Program-made: the position numbers and the translations under genes
Notes under the pieces: generated by a model
Databases searched by the model: none
Seen by the model: the letters and a program-made list of their open reading frames with translations, nothing else
Told to the model about the DNA's origin: nothing
Assembly: GCA_019136685.1 (NCBI GenBank)
Contig: JAGVTS010000238.1
Location: 1 to 38,992, forward strand
Source: Bacillota bacterium
Lineage (GTDB): Bacteria > Bacillota > DTU025
DNA length: 38,992 nt
Direction of reading: 5' to 3'
Shown here: one piece after another, positions 14,207 to 20,864 of the stretch
How the letters are laid out: every line of letters starts with the position of its first letter
How positions within the stretch are numbered: position 1 is the stretch's first letter

Positions 14207-16219
14207 TTGCGTCATCTGGTGATAGTTCTTGCAGCATGCATAATCATCTTGAGTGTATCTGCCTTCTGCGCCGCTGCCACGCCGTCGCAGGGACACTGGG
14301 TTCTCCGTGTTGAGCAGGGAGGGGCTTGGGTAGATGTCCCCGATGCGGTCATGGATCTTTCGGGTCAGCCTTTCGTGTTCATGAGGGGCCTGGCACTGGG
14401 CATTGGGGCCAACCTCAGCTGGATTGACGTGACCAAGGAAGCCGTGTTCACGTCCGATCGCACAGTGGCCATGATGCGAGCAGGTGACACACGGGCCTAC
14501 GTAAACGGGGACGCCGTGACTTTGTCGGCCCCGCCTGACGCCGAGTCGGGTCGCATGGCCATCGCCGCTCCCGATATTCGCGTCCTGGGCTTGCAGGTGG
14601 AAATCGACAGGCAGTCTCGGGTCATCAAAGTGTCATGGCCCCGCAGCCGGATCAGGAGCACGTCAGTTTCGGTCGACCATGGCGTGATTGCCGTTGTGAT
14701 AGAGGCGGACACCCCATTCGCGTTCTCCGACTTCGTGCTGCGTTCTCCCGACCGTGTAGTGATCGACATATACGACTCAGTGCTCGAACCGAGCGTGTCC
14801 ACGGTGAATGTCGAAGAGGACGTAGTCACGCGCGTCCGCGCGGCCATGAATCGGCCAGGGGTGGCGCGAGTGGTGGTTGACCTTGCTTCTTCACTGGGAT
14901 ACGCCGTGGAATACGCATCAGGCACGCCGGCCCGTCTAGCGATCAGGTTCAACACACAGATAACACACTTTTCGCTAGACGGAATAGGGTCTGTGCCGCG
15001 GCTTTCGGTGGCAACCACGGGCCGGTCTGCTTTTAGCGCTCCCCAGGTAGACGCCGAAGGGGTCGCGTTCATGGACTTCTCCGCAGCCGAGCTTGCTCTC
15101 GACCAGGCAGAACTCGCGCCGGACGATGGACCGGTGAAATGGGCCAGAATCTCGCCGCTGGAAACCGGAGGCGTTAGGCTCTCTGTCAAGCTTGAGGAGG
15201 GGTATTCAGCCATAGTGCGCGACCGACTGTGCGACGACAACAGAGTAGTAGTCGACTTTGCTCTTACACTGTGCTCAGTGCGATCATATGAGGCTCCCGG
15301 GTGCACTGTTGTCGACATCGCGACATCCGGCCCTGTGGATTGTCGGACTTTCCGGTTGAAGGAACCGGACCGCCTGGTCGTGGATCTTCCCGGGGTCTGG
15401 GCGGCAGGCAGCCCCCCGGTGGAAGTACATTCTCGCTCAGTGACGCAGGTCAGATTGGCGCAGTTCACTGAAGATACGGCGAGAGCGGTACTCGATCTTG
15501 GGCAGGCGTGGGCGCACTCGTGGGAAGTCTCGCCGGACGGCAAAGGAATAAGGCTGATGGTTGGTTCGTCTCCTGTATTCGGCCGAGAAGTACTGATCGA
15601 TCCAGGTCACGGCGGAACGGATCCAGGAGCAGTCAAAGACGGCGTGTACGAGAAGGACATGAACCTGGACATGGCATTGAGGCTCAGGCAGTTGCTGGAC
15701 GCGTCCGGCGCAAGGGTGATCATGACCCGGGACGATGACTCCAGTGTACAACTGTCCGACAGGTCCAGAATGGCCAACGAAGCCATGCCGGACGCGATCA
15801 TATCGATCCACTGCAACTCGACAACGTGGGACATCTTCCCGAGCGGCACTGAGACATACTACTTTAGCACAGGCCCGTACAGCCAGGAACTTGCCGCCTT
15901 GGTACACACATGCGTAGTCCGGGAAGTACAGCTGATGGACAGGAAGGTGCGGCGGGGCGACTACCACATGGTGCGCGAAACGCGCGTCCCGGCTGTTCTG
16001 GTTGAAGTGGCTTTCATGAGCAACGGAGTGGACCTGCAGAAACTGCGTGATCCTGAGTTCCGTCAGAAAGCGGCATCGGGCATGTTCACCGGGGTGTCGA
16101 TGTACCTTGGCAGTGAGATGTTCCGCAAGTGGCGAGCGGAGTTGACCGGAGAGTCCGACGGCTGGTGGCATGTGGGCGAAGGCAGCGATGGTCAGCAAGA
16201 TGAGGCAACAAGCTCTTGA
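14207..16219 (+). CDS. N-acetylmuramoyl-L-alanine amidase with AMIN domains
   Basis: 670-residue exported cell-wall hydrolase. Residues 1-24 are a signal peptide (hydrophobic core LVIVLAACIIILSVSAF, AAA cleavage region). Residues ~28-135 resemble a copper-amine-oxidase N-terminal-like stalk domain, and two AMIN-type peptidoglycan-targeting regions follow (~145-255 and ~365-455). The Amidase_3 zinc domain spans ~460-640 with His468 (DPGHGG), Glu482 (YEKDMN), His535 (SIHCNS) and Glu600 (VEVAFMSN), the full catalytic set. It cleaves the bond between MurNAc and L-Ala of the stem peptide, outside the membrane; roles in cell separation or spore germination are both possible. TTG start 14207 with GGAAGGGGGCAGG upstream. 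Its stop codon lies in the murI -35 element. Confidence 0.9.
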   Translation: MRHLVIVLAACIIILSVSAFCAAATPSQGHWVLRVEQGGAWVDVPDAVMDLSGQPFVFMRGLALGIGANLSWIDVTKEAVFTSDRTVAMMRAGDTRAYVNGDAVTLSAPPDAESGRMAIAAPDIRVLGLQVEIDRQSRVIKVSWPRSRIRSTSVSVDHGVIAVVIEADTPFAFSDFVLRSPDRVVIDIYDSVLEPSVSTVNVEEDVVTRVRAAMNRPGVARVVVDLASSLGYAVEYASGTPARLAIRFNTQITHFSLDGIGSVPRLSVATTGRSAFSAPQVDAEGVAFMDFSAAELALDQAELAPDDGPVKWARISPLETGGVRLSVKLEEGYSAIVRDRLCDDNRVVVDFALTLCSVRSYEAPGCTVVDIATSGPVDCRTFRLKEPDRLVVDLPGVWAAGSPPVEVHSRSVTQVRLAQFTEDTARAVLDLGQAWAHSWEVSPDGKGIRLMVGSSPVFGREVLIDPGHGGTDPGAVKDGVYEKDMNLDMALRLRQLLDASGARVIMTRDDDSSVQLSDRSRMANEAMPDAIISIHCNSTTWDIFPSGTETYYFSTGPYSQELAALVHTCVVREVQLMDRKVRRGDYHMVRETRVPAVLVEVAFMSNGVDLQKLRDPEFRQKAASGMFTGVSMYLGSEMFRKWRAELTGESDGWWHVGEGSDGQQDEATSS

Positions 16220-16246
16220 CCTATTCGGTTCAGTAAAGAGTATAAT
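16216..16246 (+). promoter_or_regulatory. murI promoter implying a nearly leaderless mRNA
   Basis: TTGACC at 16216-16221 (overlapping the amidase stop), 19-base spacer, perfect TATAAT at 16241-16246. The ATG of murI is at 16253, six bases after the -10, so the expected transcription start falls at or within one or two bases of the ATG. No Shine-Dalgarno sequence precedes the ATG. Confidence 0.6.
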
Positions 16247-16252
16247 GGTCAC

Positions 16253-17071
16253 ATGCGATACGCGAGAATAGGCATATTCGATTCCGGCGTTGGCGGGCTC
16301 ACGGTGGCGCGGGCGATCGCCGATACGATGCCCGGCGCCCATCTCATATACTTCGGCGACACGGCTCGGATGCCTTATGGCGACAGGTCGCCAAATCAGA
16401 TCGCGCGATTCATGCGGGAGATCATAATGTTCTTGCTGGGCCAGCGTGTGGACGCCGTGGCGGTGGCTTGCAATACCAGCTCTGCTCTGGCTCTGCCTGG
16501 AATGCAGGGCGATTTTGACGTACCTATTGTGGGCATGATCGAATGCGGGGCTATAGCGGCGGTCGAAGCCTCTCGCACAGGGCGGATCGGCGTGATAGCC
16601 ACGGCCAATACTGTGAGGAGCGGCGCATACGGGAAGGCCATAGCGTCCTTGCGTCCGGCGGCTCGCGTAGTGCAGCAAGCATGTCCGTCGCTGGTTCCCA
16701 TGATTGAACGCGGCGAGGTGTCGGGGGAAGGAATCGGGCGCGCCCTGCGCGATTACATCCAGCCTCTCCTGGCGGCAGGCGTCGACTCGATTGTGTACGG
16801 CTGCACCCACTATCCATTCCTTGATGCTGAAGTTCGCGCCGTTGTGGGGCCGTCGACGACCCTGGTCGATCCGGCCATTCGAGTGGCTTGCGCTGTAAAA
16901 TCCGCCGTGCTTGCGCGGGATCCATCGCTTCTTGGCGAGGCGGAAACGCCGCCGATTCCTCCGCGCTTCATGACCAGCGGTGATCCTGAGGTCTTCGCCC
17001 GGCTGGTACGTTTGCTTCTCGGGTGGGATCCGGGCCGGGTAGAGCAGGTCAGCATAGGCACAAGAGGTTGA
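16253..17071 (+). CDS. murI: Glutamate racemase
   Basis: 272 residues, typical length for MurI. It interconverts L- and D-glutamate in the cytoplasm, supplying D-Glu for peptidoglycan. Signatures: GIFDSGVGGLTVARAI at the N terminus, DTARMPYGDRS, and the two catalytic Cys, Cys73 in ACNTSSA and Cys184 in YGCTHYPFL. ATG 16253 is fixed by the start of the conserved N terminus; there is no ribosome-binding site in front of it (see the promoter entry), so translation is either leaderless or by read-through from the amidase transcript. Confidence 0.96.
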   Translation: MRYARIGIFDSGVGGLTVARAIADTMPGAHLIYFGDTARMPYGDRSPNQIARFMREIIMFLLGQRVDAVAVACNTSSALALPGMQGDFDVPIVGMIECGAIAAVEASRTGRIGVIATANTVRSGAYGKAIASLRPAARVVQQACPSLVPMIERGEVSGEGIGRALRDYIQPLLAAGVDSIVYGCTHYPFLDAEVRAVVGPSTTLVDPAIRVACAVKSAVLARDPSLLGEAETPPIPPRFMTSGDPEVFARLVRLLLGWDPGRVEQVSIGTRG

Positions 17072-17147
17072 TCAGCTTTGAATTTGGGTTGCCGAAGCCG
17101 CCGCTACTGGCTGAAATCCTTTAGGCAACTAGACATGGAGGGTTGAC

Positions 17148-17903
17148 ATGCGAATTGATGGAAGGGCTCTTGACGAGCTCAGAACGGTTCAGATCGAGAG
17201 GCACTACATAAAGCATGCTCCCGGATCGGTCATGGTGGAGATGGGCGATACACGGGTGCTGTGTGCGGCTACCTATGATGAACGTCCGCCGATGCATCGT
17301 AGGGGTAGTGGGCAGGGCTGGGTTACTGCTGAGTACGCCATGTTGCCTTGCTCTACTCATGAACGTACTCAGCGTGAGCGCAACACAGGCAGAATCGGAG
17401 GACGCACCCAGGAGATCCAGAGACTCATCGGGCGGTCGCTCAGATCAGTGATGCGCCTCGCCGACCTGGGCGAGTGTACCATATGGGTGGATTGCGACGT
17501 AATCCAGGCCGATGGAGGCACCAGAACGGCTTCGATAACCGGCGCCTTTCTGGCTGTGGCGGATCTTCTGGCATCCATGGACAAGTGGCGGGGAAAGCCG
17601 CTACCGGTATCAGACTTTCTCTCGGCGGTGAGCGTAGGTATGGTTGACGGGCAGCTGATGCTCGATCTGTGCTATCCTGAGGATTCGCGCGCGGGCGTCG
17701 ACATGAACGTAGTCATGACGGCAGGTGGCCGTCTAGTCGAGGTTCAGGGGACGGCAGAGGGTGAACCTTTCACGAGGCGGGATCTCGCTGACATGCTCGA
17801 TCTGGCTGAGTCCGGCATCCGCCGGCTGTGCGGCATACAAAGAGATGCGCTGGGACCGTTGGCTGAAAGGATCGGCGACGTCGGCGGTGCAGGAGGAATG
17901 TGA
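17148..17903 (+). CDS. rph: Ribonuclease PH
   Basis: 251 residues. Phosphorolytic 3'-5' exoribonuclease that trims tRNA precursors. The conserved regions [50 protein letters not shown] and [19 protein letters not shown] are all present, the last forming part of the phosphate-binding active site. ATG 17148 has GGAGGG seven bases upstream. It overlaps rdgB by one to three bases; rph-rdgB adjacency is widespread in Bacillota. A GTTGCC...GGCAAC inverted pair lies in the upstream gap (17093-17131), too loosely spaced to call. Confidence 0.96.
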   Translation: MRIDGRALDELRTVQIERHYIKHAPGSVMVEMGDTRVLCAATYDERPPMHRRGSGQGWVTAEYAMLPCSTHERTQRERNTGRIGGRTQEIQRLIGRSLRSVMRLADLGECTIWVDCDVIQADGGTRTASITGAFLAVADLLASMDKWRGKPLPVSDFLSAVSVGMVDGQLMLDLCYPEDSRAGVDMNVVMTAGGRLVEVQGTAEGEPFTRRDLADMLDLAESGIRRLCGIQRDALGPLAERIGDVGGAGGM

Positions 17904-18544
17904 TGGCGCGGCTCCAGCTGGTGGCGGCTACGCGAAATCCGGGCAAGCTCGCCGAGATCCGTGGCCTTCTCTCGCGACTGGACGTGACCGTGCGGGCGCT
18001 GGATGATTACCCCGGCGCGCCTGAGCCTGAAGAGACCGGCGCTACTTTCCGCGAGAACGCCGTGATCAAGGCAGTGGCGGCCGCATCCTTCACAGGCGAG
18101 GTGGCGGTGGCGGATGACTCCGGCCTGGTAGTAGACGCCCTGGGAGGAGCGCCGGGGGTGATGTCGGCGAGATACGGAGGCAGTGGGCTGTCCGATCAAG
18201 GAAGATATGAGCGATTGCTTGCCGAGATGGAGCGGGTCCCCGACGCCGAAAGGACGGCAAGGTTCGCATGCGTTGTGGCTGTGGCGTTGCCGGACGGGTC
18301 TGTCAGTTCGGCTGAGGGTGTTGTGGAGGGAGCAATTGCCCGCGCGCCACGCGGAACGGGCGGATTCGGGTACGATCCGGTCTTCTTCATTCCGGAACTC
18401 GGCATGACCTTCGGAGAACTGCCGCCTGCCACTAAGAACAGCATGTCACACCGAGCTCGAGCACTTGCCGGCGCAGAACCTCTCATCCTCGAGGCTCTCT
18501 CCCGATGGAGCGCGCGCCGCAAGCCCGGCCGCGAAGTGCGTTGA
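17903..18544 (+). CDS. rdgB: XTP/dITP diphosphatase (RdgB/HAM1 family)
   Basis: 213 residues. Hydrolyses non-canonical purine triphosphates (dITP, XTP) to monophosphates, keeping them out of DNA and RNA. Seen: ATRNPGKLAEIRGLL at the N terminus (substrate phosphate binding), ADDSGLVVDALGGAPGVMSARYGG, GTGGFGYDPVFF, and a C-terminal KNSMSHRARAL. The ATG at 17903 is six bases after AGGAGG and overlaps the rph stop as TGATG. Its own stop (18542-18544) lies in the -35 element of the tRNA-Pro promoter. Confidence 0.95.
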   Translation: MARLQLVAATRNPGKLAEIRGLLSRLDVTVRALDDYPGAPEPEETGATFRENAVIKAVAAASFTGEVAVADDSGLVVDALGGAPGVMSARYGGSGLSDQGRYERLLAEMERVPDAERTARFACVVAVALPDGSVSSAEGVVEGAIARAPRGTGGFGYDPVFFIPELGMTFGELPPATKNSMSHRARALAGAEPLILEALSRWSARRKPGREVR

Positions 18545-18569
18545 CTGGCTCCCAGGGCTATGGTAGACT
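18541..18569 (+). promoter_or_regulatory. Strong promoter for tRNA-Pro (and probably the T-box operon)
   Basis: TTGACT at 18541-18546, 17-base spacer, TAGACT at 18564-18569. Start of transcription is expected near 18576, four bases before the tRNA. No terminator lies between the tRNA and the T-box leader, so pheST may be read from here. A weaker pair within and after the tRNA (TTCAAG 18634, TAGGAT 18658) could be a second promoter. Confidence 0.7.
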
Positions 18570-18579
18570 CGTTATGTGC

Positions 18580-18656
18580 CGGGGCGTAGCTCAGTTTGGC
18601 AGAGCGCATGGTTTGGGACCATGATGTCGCAGGTTCAAGTCCTGTCGCCCCGACCA
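18580..18656 (+). tRNA. tRNA-Pro, anticodon TGG, CCA encoded
   Basis: 77 bases. Acceptor stem CGGGGCG / CGCCCCG, A73, encoded CCA at 18654-18656. Anticodon stem CATGG / CCATG encloses loop TTTGGGA, whose central TGG reads proline codons. T arm contains GGTTCAAGTCC. G18-G19-type D loop (CAGTTTGGCAGAG) is normal. It stands alone between rdgB and a T-box leader. Confidence 0.97.
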
Positions 18657-18684
18657 CTAGGATGGAATTCAATACGGCCCCAAC

Positions 18685-18961
18685 GGTGATGACGGAGAGT
18701 AGTAAGGCTGGCAACCGCTCGGTCAGGGAGGGTGCGCCGCGACTGAAAGCGCCCCGAGTCGGCCCGGCACGAATTCACTCCTGAACTGCACGCTGAAAAC
18801 CGCTCTTGCGCAAGGCGGGCGAGTAGGCGGCGCCGGGCGCCTCCCGTTACAGGGGCAGGGCATCAAGCGTGCCCGACATAGAGGCCTTGCGGCGAATATG
18901 GGTGGTACCACGTAGTCTGCGACTTGCGTCCCATGCGCAATTCCGCAGGCTTTCTTGTTTT
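18685..18961 (+). promoter_or_regulatory. T-box leader, phenylalanine type, upstream of tlyA-pheST
   Basis: A tRNA-sensing riboswitch. Stem I begins GATGACGGAGAGTAGTA (18688-18704): GGAG (18694-18697) pairs with CTCC (18778-18781), with the loop-E strand AGTAGTA facing GAATTCA, so the specifier codon is TTC (18774-18776), phenylalanine. A stem III-like region (GAGTAGG ... CCGTTACAG) follows. The T-box core is TGGGTGGTACCACG (18899-18912). ATGGG (18898-18902) can pair with CCCAT (18930-18934) as antiterminator. The competing terminator is CTGCG-AC-TTGCG (18917-18928) with CGCAA-TTC-CGCAG (18936-18948), then TTTCTTGTTTT. Uncharged tRNA-Phe should stabilise the antiterminator and allow expression. 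Confidence 0.9.
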
Positions 18962-18977
18962 GGAGGCGATGGCGTCT

Positions 18978-19802
18978 ATGGATCGTAGGCAGCCCCAGCG
19001 GATCCGTCTTGACCGACTGCTGGTGGAACGAGGTTTCTTCCAAGATGTGAAGACGGCCCAGGGATGGATCATGGCGGGACGCGTCATAGTGGACGAGGTG
19101 CGGGAAGACAAACCGGGCGCCACGGTGAACGCTGATGCCGCCATACGCGTTAAGGGGATGGATCTTCCGTACGCGAGCCGAGGCGGACTGAAGCTCGCAG
19201 CTGCCCTGGACGCGTTCGCGGTGGACGTTCGCGACCGAACGGCAATCGATGCCGGCGCTTCGACCGGCGGGTTCACTGACTGTCTGCTTAAGCGCGGCGC
19301 TGCCTTAGTCTACTCCGTGGACGTTGGATTTGGGCAGCTCGTAGGCAGACTCAGGCAGGATCCGCGTGTCCGCAACATGGAGCGGACCAACATCAGCGAT
19401 GTGACTCCCGGAATGCTTGATCCCCGGCCATCGCTGGGCGTGATCGACCTTTCGTATCTGTCGTTGACGGTTGCGGTGCCCATAGTGGCGAACCTTCTCG
19501 ATACAGGACAGGAGCGCGAGATTATCGCGCTGGTGAAGCCGCTTTTCGAGGTTCCATCGATCCTCCCGGACCTGAACGAAGAGCAGTACTACGTGGCCGT
19601 ATGCAGAGCTGTTTTGGCCGGCATTCCTGCGGGGATGACGCCCCGGGCCGTTATGGCTTCGCCTGTGCTGGGGTCACGGGGTACGCTGGAGTTTCTGGTT
19701 CGGTACACGACAGGGAAGGACTTCGCGCGCGACTCGGTATTGGCACAGGTAAGTGACGCGATAGACGCGGGTATGGATCTTCTGGGCAAGGCACAAGGAT
19801 GA
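18978..19802 (+). CDS. tlyA: TlyA-family rRNA 2'-O-methyltransferase (S4 domain)
   Basis: 274 residues. N-terminal S4 RNA-binding domain (residues ~8-65, RIRLDRLLVERG ... GRVIVDE) followed by an FtsJ-like SAM methyltransferase: AIDAGASTGGFTDCLLKRGA is the SAM-binding loop, then VDVGFGQLV and DLSYLSL. Family members 2'-O-methylate cytidines of 23S (and in some species 16S) rRNA; often mis-annotated as hemolysin. ATG 18978 is 11 bases after GGAGG; the ATG at 18969 is only two bases from it and so less likely. It is the first gene after the phenylalanine T-box, so it should be co-regulated with pheST, 15 bases before pheS. Confidence 0.9.
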   Translation: MDRRQPQRIRLDRLLVERGFFQDVKTAQGWIMAGRVIVDEVREDKPGATVNADAAIRVKGMDLPYASRGGLKLAAALDAFAVDVRDRTAIDAGASTGGFTDCLLKRGAALVYSVDVGFGQLVGRLRQDPRVRNMERTNISDVTPGMLDPRPSLGVIDLSYLSLTVAVPIVANLLDTGQEREIIALVKPLFEVPSILPDLNEEQYYVAVCRAVLAGIPAGMTPRAVMASPVLGSRGTLEFLVRYTTGKDFARDSVLAQVSDAIDAGMDLLGKAQG

Positions 19803-19817
19803 CAGGAGTGGTGCAGC

Positions 19818-20837
19818 ATGCGAGATAGGGTCGAGGCTCTGGTGGAGCGCGCGCTGTCGGCGATAGACTCTGCGGAGTCTGCCGAGGCGCTGGAAGAGGC
19901 GCGCGTAAGAATCCTTGGGAGGAAAGGCGAGTTGACTGCCTTGCTGAGGCAGATGAAACAGGTCGACCCTGACGACCGCCCAGCATTCGGCGCCATGGTC
20001 AATGCGGCGCGAGATCGAGTGCAGCAGGAACTGGAGCGTAGGGGCCAAGCCATGGAGGCCCGGGAACGGGCCCGAAAGCTCGAATCAGACACGATCGACG
20101 TGACCATGCCGGGCAGGATTCGCCCAACGGGGGATCTGCACCCTCTGACTCAGGGTATACGGGAGGTCACTCAGATCTTCGTGCAGATGGGCTTCACTGT
20201 TGTCGAGGGGCCGGAAATCGAGACGGATTTTTACAACTTCGAAGCACTCAACACGCCGCCGTTCCATCCCGCCCGGGATGTGCAGGACACTTTCTACATC
20301 AATGATTTCGTACTGCTGCGTACGCAGACATCGCCCATGCAGGTCAGGCAGATGGAGGGGCAGGATCCGCCCGTTCGGGTGGTGGTTCCGGGCAAGGTGT
20401 ACCGGCGCGACCCGATGGACGCAACCCACTCGCCTGTGTTTCATCAGATTGAGGGACTGTTAGTCGACAAGGATGTGACCTTTGCCGACCTTGCGGGAAC
20501 GCTCACTCAGTTCGCCCGGACTTTCTACGGAAAGGATAGGAAGGTGAGGTTCAGGCCTCACTACTTCCCGTTCACTGAGCCCTCGGCCGAGATGGATGTG
20601 TCGTGCGCTCTGTGCGGCGGGCAGGGATGCCGGGTGTGCAAGTACGAGGGATGGATAGAGATACTCGGGTCAGGCATGGTGCATCCCAATGTGCTCAGGG
20701 CCGTAGGCTACGATCCGGACGAACTGACGGGTTTCGCATTTGGAATGGGCGTAGAGCGGATAGTGATGCTCAAGTATGGTTTCGATGATGTGCGGCTTCT
20801 GTACGAGAACGATCTCCGGTTCCTGGAGCAGTTCTGA
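19818..20837 (+). CDS. pheS: Phenylalanine-tRNA ligase alpha subunit
   Basis: 339 residues, class II aminoacyl-tRNA synthetase. N-terminal coiled coil (about residues 1-85) that contacts tRNA, then the catalytic core: motif 2 around VVVPGKVYRRDPMDATHSPVFHQ, RPHYFPFTEPSAEMDVSC, and motif 3 GFAFGMGVERIVMLKYGFDDVR. The CALCGGQGCRVCKYEGW segment is the Cys-containing loop common in many bacterial PheS. With PheT it forms the alpha2-beta2 enzyme that charges tRNA-Phe in the cytoplasm. Preceded by tlyA and the phenylalanine T-box. Confidence 0.97.
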   Translation: MRDRVEALVERALSAIDSAESAEALEEARVRILGRKGELTALLRQMKQVDPDDRPAFGAMVNAARDRVQQELERRGQAMEARERARKLESDTIDVTMPGRIRPTGDLHPLTQGIREVTQIFVQMGFTVVEGPEIETDFYNFEALNTPPFHPARDVQDTFYINDFVLLRTQTSPMQVRQMEGQDPPVRVVVPGKVYRRDPMDATHSPVFHQIEGLLVDKDVTFADLAGTLTQFARTFYGKDRKVRFRPHYFPFTEPSAEMDVSCALCGGQGCRVCKYEGWIEILGSGMVHPNVLRAVGYDPDELTGFAFGMGVERIVMLKYGFDDVRLLYENDLRFLEQF

Positions 20838-20864
20838 TAAGGCCGACGAAAGAGGTGCTGGCGA

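Noticed and set aside
15437..16810. 457-codon open frame on the minus strand
   Set aside because: Lies wholly opposite the amidase and murI genes, whose motifs are unambiguous; its translation is His/Arg-rich with no known motif and no ribosome site.
17093..17131. GTTGCC / GGCAAC inverted pair before rph as a terminator or riboswitch
   Set aside because: Six-base arms about 27 bases apart with no T run and no recognisable riboswitch core.
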